Assembly: GCA_964035545.1 (NCBI GenBank)
Contig: OZ037768.1
Location: forward strand, 6,811,241 to 6,875,240
From: Bugula neritina
Lineage: Eukaryota; Bryozoa; Gymnolaemata; Cheilostomatida; Bugulidae
Direction of reading: 5' to 3'
Length of the DNA: 64,000 nucleotides
Part shown: piece by piece, positions 27,140 to 41,237 of the stretch
How positions within the stretch are numbered: the stretch's first letter is position 1
Layout of the letters: each line of letters begins with the position of its first letter
The notes under the pieces: generated by a model
Database searches by the model: none
Seen by the model: the letters and a program-made list of their open reading frames with translations, nothing else
Told to the model about the DNA's origin: nothing
Made by a program: the position numbers and the translations under genes

Positions 27140-30100
27140 TTAGACAGCAGTACCAGTGACCTCACCAGGGGCGACAGCGCTCACATGTGATGAGTGAGAC
27201 AATCTTCTTATTTGACTCCCTCCAGATATTACCAGATGCTGCAAATAAGGAAACTATTATAGCTTATGATGTTTAGTTTATTATATCCTGTTAGATCTTC
27301 AGACCTTAGGGCTGACAGATAACTTTGGCAGATGCCGCAAAGTAAATTAGTGTTTTGCCTATGCAGGTAAGGAAGGATAAATTAGGACACTCAATATATT
27401 ATGTGTTTATCTTGGCTATAAAACAAAAATGCACTAAATCTAGCGAGTTGTCCGCAGTCATTCATGAGATGTATAAAATATCTAAATCTAGGATGTCTCA
27501 ATAGAGGTGGCAAATCAAAATAAGCAAAAAATTCTGTGTTAGCTGAAACACAATTTGCATGCCAATAAAATATTTTAAACAACACAGCCACAATAATGTG
27601 TATATTTTCTAAAATCTAAAAGAAATGATGACAGGAAATAGTAAGAATACTACAAAATATCACAGGCAGCTAAGCAGTGTAGTGAATAATACAACATTGA
27701 GATAAATATTTCTACAATGTCTATAAATAATACGCTGCTAATTCAACACATGTGCTTCTAATCATTTTTCATTCTATGTTTTGTAGCCTGTCGACTAAAA
27801 GGGTTCAAAAATAGTGTGAGTGACCTGCAACACATATTTCTCTTACTTGAGGTATCTCAGCTCTAGAGGCTGTTGCAGCGTATCATCCAATTGAGTAAGA
27901 CGAGTATTCCCCGAACATGAATGTCTATACAACATAGTTTTTCAACATCAACAAGCTTAGCACGTAATTCAATTTTATCTCAATATCATATATATATATT
28001 TTTATGTTTATGTTTTTTAAAAATGTTTCATCTGAAGACATTTCACCAGTAGAACCAATAAAATTCGCTTTTTTGTTTGTAATTCAGGATCAAAAACAAT
28101 TTAAATTAAAAGCTGAAAGGCTGACAACTCCAACACACTGTTGAATGACCTAGTCACTACTACTACAACAACACCCAACTAACAAGTATTTTCACCTGAG
28201 AGCAAACTATCAACATAACAACAAAAAGATCCATAAATCGACTACCACCATGTGACTTGATAAACACGAGACAAATTTGCATAACATTGGGAACACATAA
28301 CATGTTTCGAGGAAAATACTCAACTTCTGTGAAGTTCAAAAGTATACAAGTATGAAAGCAGTAAATACGTGACGTTGCTCTATTGCTTTTATAGTGCTAA
28401 CACCTTGAGTAAAGCAATACAAAATACATTATCCAATGCATTATTAATTGTGTATACCTAGAACAGGCTAGAAAAGTGTAAAATTACTGCCCCACTGGGA
28501 ATCAAACCGCAGACCTGCAAGCTAGCGGTGCTAACCATTGCACTATAAGGGCTACTGAAGAATCTCAACACTAAAAATGACAGGCAAGAAGTTATTTGTA
28601 GAACTTCTATCTTACCTCTGACTGAGTAACGCATACGGAGGAAGCTCGAGATGACCGATATCTGAATGTTTCAGACTGCCATTGCTTCCAGTGCTTCACC
28701 AAGGCAGATCTCACTTCTCCATTTAAAAAGCAAAACAGTACAGAAACCAATATTCCCTGAAAAGTAGGCAAAACATTAAATTTTTGCAGACTTTATAACT
28801 GTATATCGTTATTTGCATTCAATGTAAGTTATTTAGCTTTAGTTCTTGAAATCTACTACTCTGTAGTTGTAAATGTAGTTTTAGGTGCATGGGGTAAACA
28901 CTCTTGGACTAACCTGGGCCACTTGAAAGCATGCTGTTATGATTCGGTAAGCTTCGTGTGCATTCGGTGTCGTCTCCAAATCAGGAGCCCATATGAAGAG
29001 AATGCTTGTGATACTCAGCAGGGGCAAAAGAACTATAGTGGCCTTCATTGCTTTTCTATAAACATAGTCACAGGAGCTGGTAAAGCCTACAGAACTTAAA
29101 TCTATGCTCCTGGCAACGTAATAATACAAAACATTAAGTTAGTGAATTACATCTTATATTGTTTAAATTGTTGCTAATAGTAATCTATGGTAGGCTAGAT
29201 CTGTCAATCATATCTTATTACAAAGTTTTGTAAATTGTTTCTCCAACGTTAACACTACTTTGTTATATGCTGTAATTGAATCTGATATTATATGTTTAAG
29301 TTAATAAGATATAAATCTAAATTTGTTAACTCAATGATTCAGTCAATATGACTACTTTTTGAACTTGGTGATGAAATGCCTGTTAGTTTCAACTTTAAAG
29401 CATACCTTCAGAAAAAAGTTTTCTACAGCAGCTCCTTTATGGAAGTAAAAATAGACTGATAAAGTCTTAACATAACATTTAGCTTGGCATTCCAATTAGC
29501 AACAGCATTGCAATAACAAAGAGAAAATAGCTGATAAACACACTCTCACTAAAATCAGTAGGGGTCTACACCCAGCACATTTAAGTGAGGTACATATAGA
29601 TACAGGTGTATATGCATGTATGTATTTACTAAATAAGACGAGCTGCTTTCAATAAGGAGTATAGGCTAAATTCAAAACATGGGAACATAATTTGATGACA
29701 AAGTTTTTTTGTCAGGGGGCAGCAATATCTAAGATTTATCAACTGAGAATATTAACATTTTAGACAGAGCAACTAGCGCTACAAACTCTCTCCACCCTTC
29801 TAGACAGGTCACATTGTTAGCAGCCAAACATTCACAAGTTATGCAAAAGTTTTTACCCAACTGATGCAGGCCTCAGCAATTTAATTTTCATTGCTTTCTT
29901 TCTGTGAAAAAAATTACGACTTTAGGAAAGAAGCTTTATGCGTTTATGAACAGCTGTACTATCTACTACTCACTTCAATTATCATCTAATTATAAACAAT
30001 AAGGTACTATTATGTACTTTTGGTATTTACTGATTTCTAAATAAGGCCGTAATCTATATAGAATTACTGTATAGAGGAATTGCTGTGAGAAACAATGTCA

Positions 30101-33100
30101 TTATTTCTCCATCTCATTGTGGAAAATAGTGGGTGGGAAAAACTGGGGCAGCAATTAGACTAATATAATACCCTAGTAAGTAGGCATAATAATGTTAGCC
30201 AGTTCATTTCATATTCACTTAAGGTTGTAAATACTAATAGCTCTTCAAATATGCCACATACTTCCATATAGTATATGATAACACAATACAAGTGCTCTGA
30301 AAAATGGCATACGAGGTCTCCTTGTAACTATTAACAAAATTAAATTAGTGACAAGATTCCATGAAGTTAGAAAGTTAGTAATATAATGCACATGCCCATT
30401 GCTATACATGATACAGGATGTAAGGCACACAGTGCTGATAAGAACATGGGGAGACAAATACCTGACTTGTACGTGTTCATCTGTAGTGACAGCGTAGAGT
30501 TTCGTTACAAGTATCCTTATTATGCAAATCAAAAATATTAGATTAGCCTGTAACAAAAAAGTAGCAAATTAGGCTACATCCATTATATCATCGTAACTTT
30601 CCTAGACATGAGGTAATTAGTTATGCAACGATGATAATTATGTTCTAAGTTGGCATTTTCAGCAACTCATCCTGATATCTGCTAAAAGTAATTAGACTGA
30701 TACTTTTGAGTTCAGATAAATGTGGTTTTAAATGGCAAAACATTTCAATCACTAGAAATACTCTGATATTTTCTTTTCATGAAAATGTTACAAATAACAC
30801 TCAACTAATAGTTTATGACGCAGATGCATGCTTGCAGTCAATTTTAATATTACTCACTGCATCTACACCACGCACTACATACCACACACCACATACACAC
30901 ACCACACTCTACACACCACACATTACACACCCAAACACACTTGAATGATTAGATTTGTGCTCTTGTTATAATAAATGTTATTAGGAAAAAATATATTGTT
31001 TTTACATGTATAAAAATAAAGTATATAAACGTATAAGCTAGCTATTTTCTCAAATTATGTATTGTTGTAAGCCAGTTGTATTTACATGGATGAATACATA
31101 ATATACTATTTGAGTGTTAGTGCTGATAATTATTAATAGCTATATACATGCATGTATAATATTACGGTGAGGGTATATGACAGTTGAAGATTTGCAGGAA
31201 TGCACAATTACCCTTTATTTACACTTATAATTGGTACGTTAAAACATAGCGCTGGTGCACTACGTAACGTAATAAAACGTTAATGATATTTATTCTCGTA
31301 CAGTTTGTATATATAAGAACTTGTTTGGCATCTATAAACTATAGCATATAACGAGAGTTTAAGTGGACATAACGAACATTCTAGAATGTTCTGACATTTA
31401 GCCTGGCGAGAGATATGCACATATTAATAGCCTAAGAACCATAACTTTTGCAGCTCTCTCAATGTTTACTTCAATACGTGATTTTGAAATAAGTACGGCA
31501 AGCAATGTTTTTTATGTTCACCAGTTCGTATGATCTTATTTTCAACTCTCAAAGATTAACGTCAAGAATGTTGAATCTTAGATAATTGGCGTACTAATTG
31601 CATTACAACCTTCACATCTACTGCTCATGCAGCCTGGTCACACAAGATTAAGAAGTTCGCAATCTTTCACAGTCCCATGCTAATGCTATTTATCGATTAT
31701 CAGAACTGCAATAGATGGAGTGATATAAAATAATTTGCTATGTTAATGGAACACCCCACAGTCGACACTTTTGCATTTTAGGTTTCGGGTTGTGACAATC
31801 TAAGTGATTAAACACCAAACTTAAATCCTTATATTTTTATTGAAAAATATCGAATATTATTTTTAGCAGACATAACAATAACAGAAACACATTATTTTGA
31901 TTAATACTTTACTTACAGCAACAGTGACTAAAGCAGGCACTTGTAAAATGGTGAAGTAAGGTGTGTCGGTTGGATCTCTCCAGCATTGCTGATCATTCTG
32001 GTAAGCATTCATACAGAGAGCCCATGCTAACGTGAAGACTGCAGGTAGCCCTAAAGTGACAAATGCACGAATATGATTCGTCTATTGCTATGCTTCAGAG
32101 ATAATACAAATGCAAAGAGTCTACAACAACATTTTACCAAATCTTGCCTGCACGTTTACAAAAAGCAGGCCATGTCTGTACATTTACATTTTTAAGAACC
32201 GAAATGACAATAGGCCATGATTATACTAAATCCCTGAATTTTCACAAAAAGCTAAACTCAAAAAAGTAAATGAAAATAGATTTAAGTTTTTTCTAGACAG
32301 CAGCTTAGAGAACATGCGAGACTTACCCCAGCCAATCAGGTGAAAGAGCGCATAAGGTGTCTTGTTGCTGAACACAGCTATAGAAATCCTGCTCATTAAA
32401 AACAGTCCTTCAACAAATGCCCAGAAAATGTTCGTCATGGAGAAGTAGTAACTCAAAGTGAACAAAGATTTACACAGCCAGTCCTAGAAAGTTAATATAA
32501 CACATACTTTTGTTCAGGTACGACTAAAAGCTGATAATACCAATCACCTTTACTAGAGCATTTAAATTTTTGCATTTAATTGTTTCTTGATCAACTACAA
32601 CATGCATATAATATGTTCCAAATATATACGTGTACATTAGCGAGCATTATTTAAAAAACCTTCAACAGCAAACCATATTCACTGGCAAAATCTATAGACA
32701 ATTTTGTAACACAACAATAATTTTATTCTACAACATTTTACTAATTTAAATAACCTGGTCATATATTACTGTGGCTCAGTTTAATTTTAAAAATTTCAGT
32801 TCTGCCGATAAGCCTTTGTCCGAGACCGTCATAGCGTAGGAGTCTGAATTAGGGCTTGCATAGTATGTACGTGAGCAGTATGGTTGAATGAATAAACCTG
32901 AGACTTACCAACTCGATGTACGTCACTCGATTCGCATACGCAGCTCTTTCAGCTGAGTAGTTATGTGTCCCTAGTTTGACGTAGGGCTCAAATATGATTA
33001 TATTTATTATGCACTGTAGCATGAGTGACAGCACTAAATTCTTGTGTATGTGCACTCTGGGGCACTGCAGGTTTCTACAATATTGTAAACATTTATTTCA

Positions 33101-35993
33101 GTTAGTAAAAACTCTGTATGTCTATGCAATTATATAGCATAATACTATGATCATGTCACGGCTATTAGCCAGTATAGAATTAACTATTGAAAATCAATTA
33201 ATTTCTTTAAACTCTTTTACTGTAAAAAATATTAAAGCTGAAATATAAAAAGTTGATAAAAATAGAACACTTTATTGCAAATTTAATAATTATTATAAGC
33301 CTTTTGTCTGTTTAAATTTGAAGATGTTTTGACTGATATTACATATGCATTCGTTGAGTTTAAATTGATGATGAAAGGTTAAACAAGCCATAAAAAAACA
33401 ACTATTAGTTGCATTGGTTATGCATATTTTAATGTGCAGTGTTCTAAGTTTCCTGTACTATACCTACAAATCAGTAAGTGAAATAAAAGTAAGCTTCAAT
33501 TTGAAAAAAGTCTGATTCAAGTATAGTTCACTTTTTATAATTGGTTAACTTGATTCTAGACATTTCCATCCTATAATTGAGTGTAGAAAACACATGTTGA
33601 TAACAAAGTACGTTGTTTTGTATAATTAAAAAAGTCTAAATAGCTTTTCCTAACTTGTAATGAATCATTAGCACTGGAAGTTAGAAGGTGGTCCATTCAC
33701 ATCCTAAAGTGTATTTTATGTCACTATTACTAAGGATACAGCTGAGTCAATGCCTAAAATTATCACCAGCAAATTTATGACACATGGAAATAATTACTAA
33801 AATTTCATTTGATTGTTTTTGACTGTGTGCAGTTTCCTTGACATCTCAAAGAAAATAACTGAAGACAAAATATACATGAACTGCACATACTCTATAGAAG
33901 TTTGTTGACTTTTAGAAATTTGAGATTACTGCTAATAATTAAAATAAAAAGTTCATTCAACAACTTTTGCAATAAATTTGTCGTTTTTTTCAATTTCTTT
34001 AATTCTTTGGCAATATATAATGAGTGAGTGAGTTGTGTTGACATCATTTTGAAAGATATAATGCGTGTAATGTGCACTCAGCATTGTTATTGTAAATGTA
34101 ACGTAACCTAAATTATTGTTTTGCCATTTCATGATAAAACAATATTTGTATGGAGGAGTAGAACTTACTTGAAGGCACAGAAGATCACCAGCGCAACTAA
34201 AAGAAAGCATATAGATGCACAGCCTCCATAGAAATAGATATCTCTGAGTGCCAGAGCCAGTGCTTCCCATCCATCTCCATGGGGAATAGGGGTGCCAGCC
34301 AGTGTATTTGACTTATTCGTCACGAGGTCACAAGCTATGCCAAGTGGGCTGCTCTTCCCATTTTCACACTGAATTGTAATAATACCAGAGTGATGTGCAT
34401 GTACATACCCTTTGACCTTTTGAAAAATACTAGTCAACCACAGATCTGTTGATAGATTTATTTATTCTACTATCACATGCACACATGCATTGAATACATA
34501 GTTGCTATTACACATCTAGCAAAAATATAAGTTTTTCTTGTATTATGAACAGTCAAAATTTATCCATTCACAAGTTTGTCCAACTTATAATAAAGGAAAC
34601 CGTATAAATTCTACAATTAAATAAACATGATCTTACTGCCAGTCGTATTGCCTCTATACCAGTGGGAGAAATACAGTCAATGAAGTTTGACTGTCCCCAT
34701 TTGCCATCATAGCATGTTCGATTCAGATCAACTTCTAAAATAATAATTAACATAACATATAACAATACAAGTTGAGATAAGGCAAAATATGTAGTCTCTA
34801 ATCCTTTAGCATTTCTATTCATGTTAAAATGACACATTAAAAATTTACAGACCATTCGAAAAATTATTTAAATGGCGTTACTAATCATTGCAAAATAGGA
34901 TGAGCTAAATTTCTTATTTTATAAGCATACTGATGTTATAACTCGATTTATTTGTTCTAACTTAAGTTGAGTGTTATGACTCAAATCAACTCAAATAACG
35001 CACAAGTTTTATGTATTATATGTTTAACATCCTTACATCTAAATAGTAATATAATACTGATGATACAAAGATTAACGTAAGAGTTTAATAAGTGTGCCCA
35101 CCTGGTAGAGTAACTGTTGAGATGTTTGGGCATTTATTGGAGTAAGAGTGACCAGTAAATGTGAAAGGCCAGCAGTTAACTTTATCGTAATACGGTAGAC
35201 AACTTATGTCCAGAATTCGAGACACATCTGTAATAAACCAACATAAGCAATTGGCTACCAATAGCTGTAATCAAGTCTTCACACAAATATTAATTATACA
35301 TCAAAAAAATTTTATGTTATGAAGAAATGGGTCAACAAGTTAATTAAGTATAAGTTGTAAAGCTTAATTTATAAAAAAAATTATAATAGTTGATAATTAA
35401 TAATACAGCATTATGATGCAAATTTTGTAAATTAGCTTCTTTACCACAACAATAAACTAAAATAATACAATGCTGATAATCTATGTGTAGAATATTGTAA
35501 GATAAATAAAAGTTGTTTTTGACTTACATTTGGCTGCACATAGTTTACAAATTACTTTTATTCAGTCCAACTCATTTACAAACTAAAAATAATGTTTGTA
35601 GGAAAAAGCATCAATGTCATCCTTTCCTTTTTCTAGTGTGAAATTTATGCCACCTACACAGCATGCCTATGTACTAGGCACCTACTATATCAGTACAGCA
35701 GCCACATAGTAACTGTAGTATGTTATTCTAATGAATGGCATTCAAAATCTGTATGATGAGCAATTGATGTCCTTTTTTGTTATCAGAACAGTAAGTTTAA
35801 AATATCTTTTTTTACATTTCTCAAAGGAAGAGCATTGCCAACACATCATATGGAACAACTATTAGAGTAATATATACACGGAGAATTGATAACATTTGCC
35901 TTACGCAGCGAATATAAAGCGGAACTTCCGTAAAACCAATAACTATTAGCCTACTGTATTGATACATAATATGTTTGAACAAATCACAGATTA

Positions 35994-36056
<63 letters not shown>

Positions 36057-37291
36057 AAAAAAGTTGTTGTAGGCATATTTTTTACAAGAAATATTTTCAA
36101 TAGCTGCAACATATGCAGTGGTATGACATATTTCACTGTATAACATAATACAGATATAACATAGATTGTAACAATGATTAGCACATAGGTATAAAGACAC
36201 ACAAAGGGTGTGAAACATATTGTTACCAAGACAAGGCATTATATTTTAGTTTATTGCTTATTTAAACTGCTGGAATATCCTTGTTTATAGCTCATGAGTC
36301 ATAATAAAACAATATGATAGACATATTATATTATGACTATTACTATTGCTAGTATAGCAGGCAAGCCCAATACTTCAAAAAGGTTCTTATATATATATAC
36401 TTACTTTCTTGCCCAGTTATTCCATGCTGTTGAAATGCGGTAGCAGTTTCCAGCCACGAATCGTATAAGCAGTAGAACTTATCATCCGTTTCTTCTGCGA
36501 AGAGATTGTCTATGTCTTGCTGAGGCAAGTACAGGTTCTCTAAACATTCTGGCCGAGGCTTTAGATAGCAATCATCTGAATATGTTCCCATCTTTTGTTT
36601 AATAAGAAACTGGTCTTCGTACAACAGCTGTTAGTAGTCAAATCCAAAAGTGAAACAGTTCAAAGTTTGAAAATGTTTCAATATCGAATACTAGAATGCT
36701 TGCAGTGGCCTGGTCACCAGCAACAGTGTTAGTGAGGTGATTGTATAACAGAGATGGAACTTCTCCAATAAGACATAAATATTTCGTTTTTAGAGACAGA
36801 GAAGAGAAGCCTGGAGCCTGCTCTCTCACTTATGACAACATTACACACTGTTATACCAACAAAAACTCCTCTCTAATAAAAGCAATTATATCCTGCTTCT
36901 TAGCCTGTATCTCTGCTGCCCAGAGTGCGGGTGCACCGTCCACGTCTTGGTAAAAAGTGTAATAGAGTAAGTGCTCTTAGCTCATAACATAATTTATAGT
37001 ATGTTTTACTATGTTCTCCATCATCAGCAAGATGATCCAATTGTAAGTACTTGTAGTAACAAGCTAATTTGCTATTGGTTGTTGAAGTGGCATCTCTCAG
37101 TCTATTAGGCTGTAGTTTTTATGCACATTCTATTATATCAATTGAATAATTAACTCTTCAAAAAATGTGAGCAAAAACTTCACTATGGGAGCCGAAATCT
37201 TGCAGTATTTTTGACATCCCAGCAGGTCTTTGGCACGAATCTGTTCCAGCCAAAAGGAAGCATCTGTGTTTATTGTATTCATGTCATAATG
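27140..37291 (-). CDS. Class B1 (secretin-family) GPCR, CRF/DH44-receptor-like
   Basis: Core exons: 36627-36405, 35227-35102, 34734-34637, 34416-34169, 33074-32909, 32483-32327, 32050-31917, 30547-30462, 29055-28914, 28756-28616 and 27238-27140, together 1620 nt in frame. Two further N-terminal exons (36945-36857 and 37291-37216) fit by phase but are tentative; the signal-peptide exon was not found. The first exons form the hormone-binding domain with six Cys (YCLYDSW, ISCLPYYDKVNCWPF, KCPNI, RTCYDGKW, DCI). Seven membrane segments follow: CASICFLLVALVIF, HKNLVLSLMLQC, NIFWAFVEGLFLMSR, IGWGLPAVFTLAWAL, NLIFLICIIRILVTKL, KATIVLLPLLSITSILF and GILVSVLFCFLNGEVR. The helix 5-7 block and the C-terminal TAV resemble vertebrate CRF receptors, which end STAV. 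Such receptors sense peptide hormones at the plasma membrane and couple mainly to Gs. Confidence 0.85.
28489..28552 (-). repeat. tRNA-like repeat (SINE or tRNA pseudogene)
   Basis: Read on the minus strand this folds like a tRNA: 5' GCCC, D-arm/A-box TAGTGCAATGGTTAGCA, anticodon loop region GCTTGCAGG, B-box GGTTTGATTCC and a closing GGGGC. It is followed by a tail (AGTAATTTTACAC) shared with the two copies near 41 kb. It lies in the GPCR intron between the last two exons. Mismatches in the anticodon stem argue against a working tRNA. Confidence 0.6.
30862..30945. repeat. Degenerate CACA/ACACCA-rich repeat
   Basis: An imperfect run of CACACCACATAC and ACACACC motifs inside a GPCR intron. It has no coding significance. 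Confidence 0.7.
36002..36053. repeat. (TA)n microsatellite
   Basis: A pure TA run of about 52 bp in the GPCR intron between the two hormone-binding-domain exons at 36405 and 35227. Confidence 0.95.
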
Positions 37292-39063
37292 CTGCATGTA
37301 AAATATATTGGAATGTGTTGGATAAGGGATGAGAGCTCAAATAACTGTCTAGTCAATTAATTTGGCAAAATAAGTTTTTCAATCTACAAAATATGAGGTA
37401 CTGTTTTTGAATGACAGAAAGATTGACAGTTTAATTTGGCCCAACAGGCTACCAGTTGAATTTAATTTGATACATTTGAAAATAAGTTCCAGCTAAACTT
37501 TTTCCATTCAAACTATCATAATCTGTTCTCTTTACAGGTGAACTTGATATGCAATAAAAATCTTACCTTTATTCAAAACAATGAGAAAAGCTGAAGCATC
37601 ACTTACACAATCTAAAAATAACAAAAGCGAAATAATATAATTTTTAATAAATGACAATCTCTGCTCTGTCTTGTGCTAATCAACAACAATATTATATATA
37701 AACAAATTATTTGCTAACTGTAGATTTGCCAATTTATTAAACCTTGAACTATATGTTTCTCTTATAGACTGAAAACTGGTGGCCAGCAGCCATAATTACA
37801 GTTTACTCGAACAACAAATGAGTTGAACATTTAATAACTATGTGTTATAGTTGAAAATATGCAAAAAGCAACACAATAAATAATTAAATTAAATTCTGTT
37901 CATAATTTGTCAGATAACTATTAATAATTATATAATAATATTATAATAATATAATAACTAAACAGCAGGAGTTGTCTTATGAAACTCATCTGATCTTGAC
38001 AATATCTAATGACCATAATATTATATTATATAGACAGCAACTAATACAAAAAGCCACTATAAATTGTTTTATTTGTTTTTGATATCCTGTATTTCTACAG
38101 TTGTGATACTTTAATTTATATGGTCTAAAATAATATGTCAACATTAGTTTCTATTTAACAAATACATATTATAATATATTATTATGACGTTAATTTAAGG
38201 TAAATGAAGAATGTTACATGAATGAAACAGTGAAGTCACATGTGAAAGTAGTGAGCTATATTCCTAATAAAGTAATAAAAAAATTATATTCTTATTTATT
38301 TTAAAAAGCCGCAAATAACAAAAAATTAGTGTATATTTGACTCTATAACACAGCTGCAAAATTAAAGGCATGTGAGGGAGTTACAAAACTTTCCGAAATT
38401 AATTACCATAATTTTGATTAACTTGAGGATGTCAGAGTTATTTTCATTTATCTTGTATTCCAACTAGATTTTTGAAAATTAACTAACAATGGAGCAATTA
38501 TTTATAAACTATATAGGCCATATCAATGGAGGTAGCCATCTGAAAGTAAGGCAAAAATATTTTAACTATTAACATGTTGCACACATAATTAGGAAAATCT
38601 GTGCCCAGTTGTATGTAGACAGAGTACTTATGTCATATAAATGTGTGTGATTATAACATCAAAGTCAATGCTCTTTGGCAATAGTTTAAAATTCGTAAGG
38701 TGATTTTCACATGCATGCTACTTTTCAGTTGCTAAAAACAAAACTATAATTAGCTGGGATGCGTGTAGCAAAGATAGATCTACATAGTTCAGTCAGTTCT
38801 TTGCCACTGGTGAGAGTTTTTAACTCATGTTAAAAATTATTGGATTATAATATATTTCTATATAAGAAACATGTATGCTAACACCCTACACCTTGTGCAA
38901 TTGTGTTAATGAAATAATCAGGTTTCTGTTGTAGGCTATGTTGTTACAACTAAACTATGATGAATTATCAATATATTTTTGCATAGCACATTTTTAGAAA
39001 GAACATACATCAGATAAAATATAAAATTTATGCTTATAACTGGGTGTCTACTTCAACTCTATA

Positions 39064-39070
<7 letters not shown>

Positions 39071-39111
<41 letters not shown>
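39071..39111. repeat. (TA)n microsatellite
   Basis: A pure TA run of about 40 bp in the spacer upstream of both the GPCR and GTPBP10 genes. Confidence 0.95.
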
Positions 39112-39114
<3 letters not shown>

Positions 39115-40994
39115 TGTAGTTTTATGCACTACTAAGTGGGGGTATTATTGAACACTCGAATTACTGCTGCATATATTACTGAGGTTGCGAGAGAAACCGA
39201 AGTAGTTGAAGTTTATAGAAGATAGATATTTTCTGGCTAATTAAATACAAAACAAGGTCATCAAATAATTACAAGAGAACATATACATATAAAACAGCTA
39301 CACAATTTTATCCTAGTCTATGTGACAGCTATCCTCTGACTGAGGCTGGACGCCGGAAGGCGATGTTTATATCTCATAGGTTGGTGTTGATTGGCTGGTA
39401 GGAAGTCCCGGCGATGCCACCGTATGGAGTAACGCAATGCCGCATGGGATTGTGGCGTCACTAATGGAGTTGTAGTCTCCTTGAACTTATAATACTACAT
39501 AATATAATACTATGTCACAGTTCTGCTGCAAGTACATATATAGGGGATGTTGGGGGGTATACTTATATACGCATATAAATACACACATATATACACACAT
39601 ATATACACACATATATACACATATATATACACATATACAGTGTATATACTCATACGTGTATATATAGGGGCCTATTACAATTTTTATTTGTGATAGAAAT
39701 GCTAATAATCTATCAAAATAGTAATCAAATTATCAAAATGAACAGGTAATTTCTATCCACATTATATTTGACTAAATTAGCACAATTATCGGTCTCTGAC
39801 TAAAAACAATAATTCATATTTTCAAAATAATGTTATTATCATATTTTGGAGTTACTTGACTCAATTATAGAGTTGTCGTTCCCTTAAAAACGTTGGAGTA
39901 TAAATATAACGCGCGTTTACATATTTTATTATTTAAAGACACCATACATATTTTTACCTATCATGCGCAATTTCACATTAAGTTAGATCTCTCATTATAA
40001 AACAATAGTAAGCACCTGTTTAGTGGTTATTAAATAATATTACCATAGTTGACTGCTCTGAGTAATCCTAGTTTGCTTCTATTACCGTGCTGATTTAGTT
40101 TTACTTTTTTCATAGGAATTATTAATATCTTTCAATTTTGTTACACAGCTGTTACTGCTAGGCCTAGTGATAGTCATAGTGTTACGCCTGCTGCTAAGAT
40201 TACCCGGTTACGGATTAGATTTAGTGAGCCTACCAGTACCACTACTAGTACTAGTAGTAGTACTCATACTGATACTGACTACGGCGACTACTACAGTGAC
40301 AGTGATCTTTACAATTACTATTAGTATTACTATTACTATAGAAATTACACCTAAGACTCAAACTGATTTTGAAGCCAAACCTGTGCAATCAGTATCACAA
40401 TGAGAATCAGAATGAGTGTGCAATGGGAGTGAATAAGTATAACTCAATGCGAAAATCAGACTCAGTGTGACTGTGAGATTCAAGCTTAAAGTTAAGTGCT
40501 ATAGCCTATACTTATAGTGATAGGCATAGCCTAGATCTCGGCCTATACTAATATACTCACAACTAACATATTCATAATCATATGTTACTCTCACTCTTAA
40601 TCTTAAAGTTATGATAATAGCAAAACATAACTCATTAGAATTATCATTGAACTTCAAGATATAAGCAAAGCATTTGTGTAAATTGGAAACCACTCGTTTG
40701 TTTGTAAAAACTGGACATGGTTCATCTTTCACGTGTGCTTTTAACAGCCCCAAGAGGAGTAAGTACTTACAAATATGTTAAATCTTCAAACAGATCTAAT
40801 AACTTTACTTTTTTTACTAACTTCAAGTATAAAAATAAAATTTACTAGATTACTAAAATTGTAATTACTAATTACCATCATCAATACACAGTAATAGTTG
40901 TAGTTTGTTATTTTATATTTATAATGTAACTGTTCACTTCATTATTTCATAATGAAAGTATAATAGCCATGCATGTATATGTAGTTCACCCAGT

Positions 40995-41066
40995 GGTCTC
41001 TGTGGTGTAATGGTAGCGTGCCTGGTTGCAAGCCGGAGGTCTCCTAAGGTTCGAATCTCAGTGGAG
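40995..41066 (+). repeat. tRNA-like repeat, copy A
   Basis: It has tRNA-like features: A-box TGGTGTAATGGTAGCGTG, anticodon arm CCTGGTTGCAAGCCGG (loop TTGCAAG, would read GCA/Cys) and B-box GGTTCGAATCT. It is preceded by TCACCCAGTG and followed after a G-run by GCAAAATTGTTTTAC. The flanks match copy B at 41238, so the repeated unit is longer than the tRNA part. The acceptor stem pairs poorly, so it is probably a SINE or pseudogene. Confidence 0.65.
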
Positions 41067-41237
41067 GGGGGGGGGGTGCAAAATTGTTTTACAAGCTATT
41101 TCAGTCTTTAGTGTAGTAGAGTAGTACTCCGAGCGAATTGAAAGGCCAGGAGAGCCTATGGATTGAAGGAGTAGTAGAGATGCCAGTGGAGTTCTTGAGA
41201 ACTGGGTGGGATGTAGTGTAATTGAGTTTACCCAGTA

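Noticed and set aside
26785..27165. Minus-strand 126-residue frame beyond the GPCR last exon
   Set aside because: Out of frame with the terminal exon ending at the stop at 27140; lies in the 3' UTR.
35821..36239. Three minus-strand frames with Tyr-Ile repeats
   Set aside because: They read through the (TA)n microsatellite in a GPCR intron.
36741..36953. Plus-strand 70-residue frame
   Set aside because: Overlaps the tentative antisense GPCR exon, has no splice context and no similarity to a family.
40167..40403. Hydrophobic plus-strand frame that looks like a membrane protein
   Set aside because: Encoded by degenerate CTA/ACTAGT-type simple repeats; composition is an artefact of the repeat.
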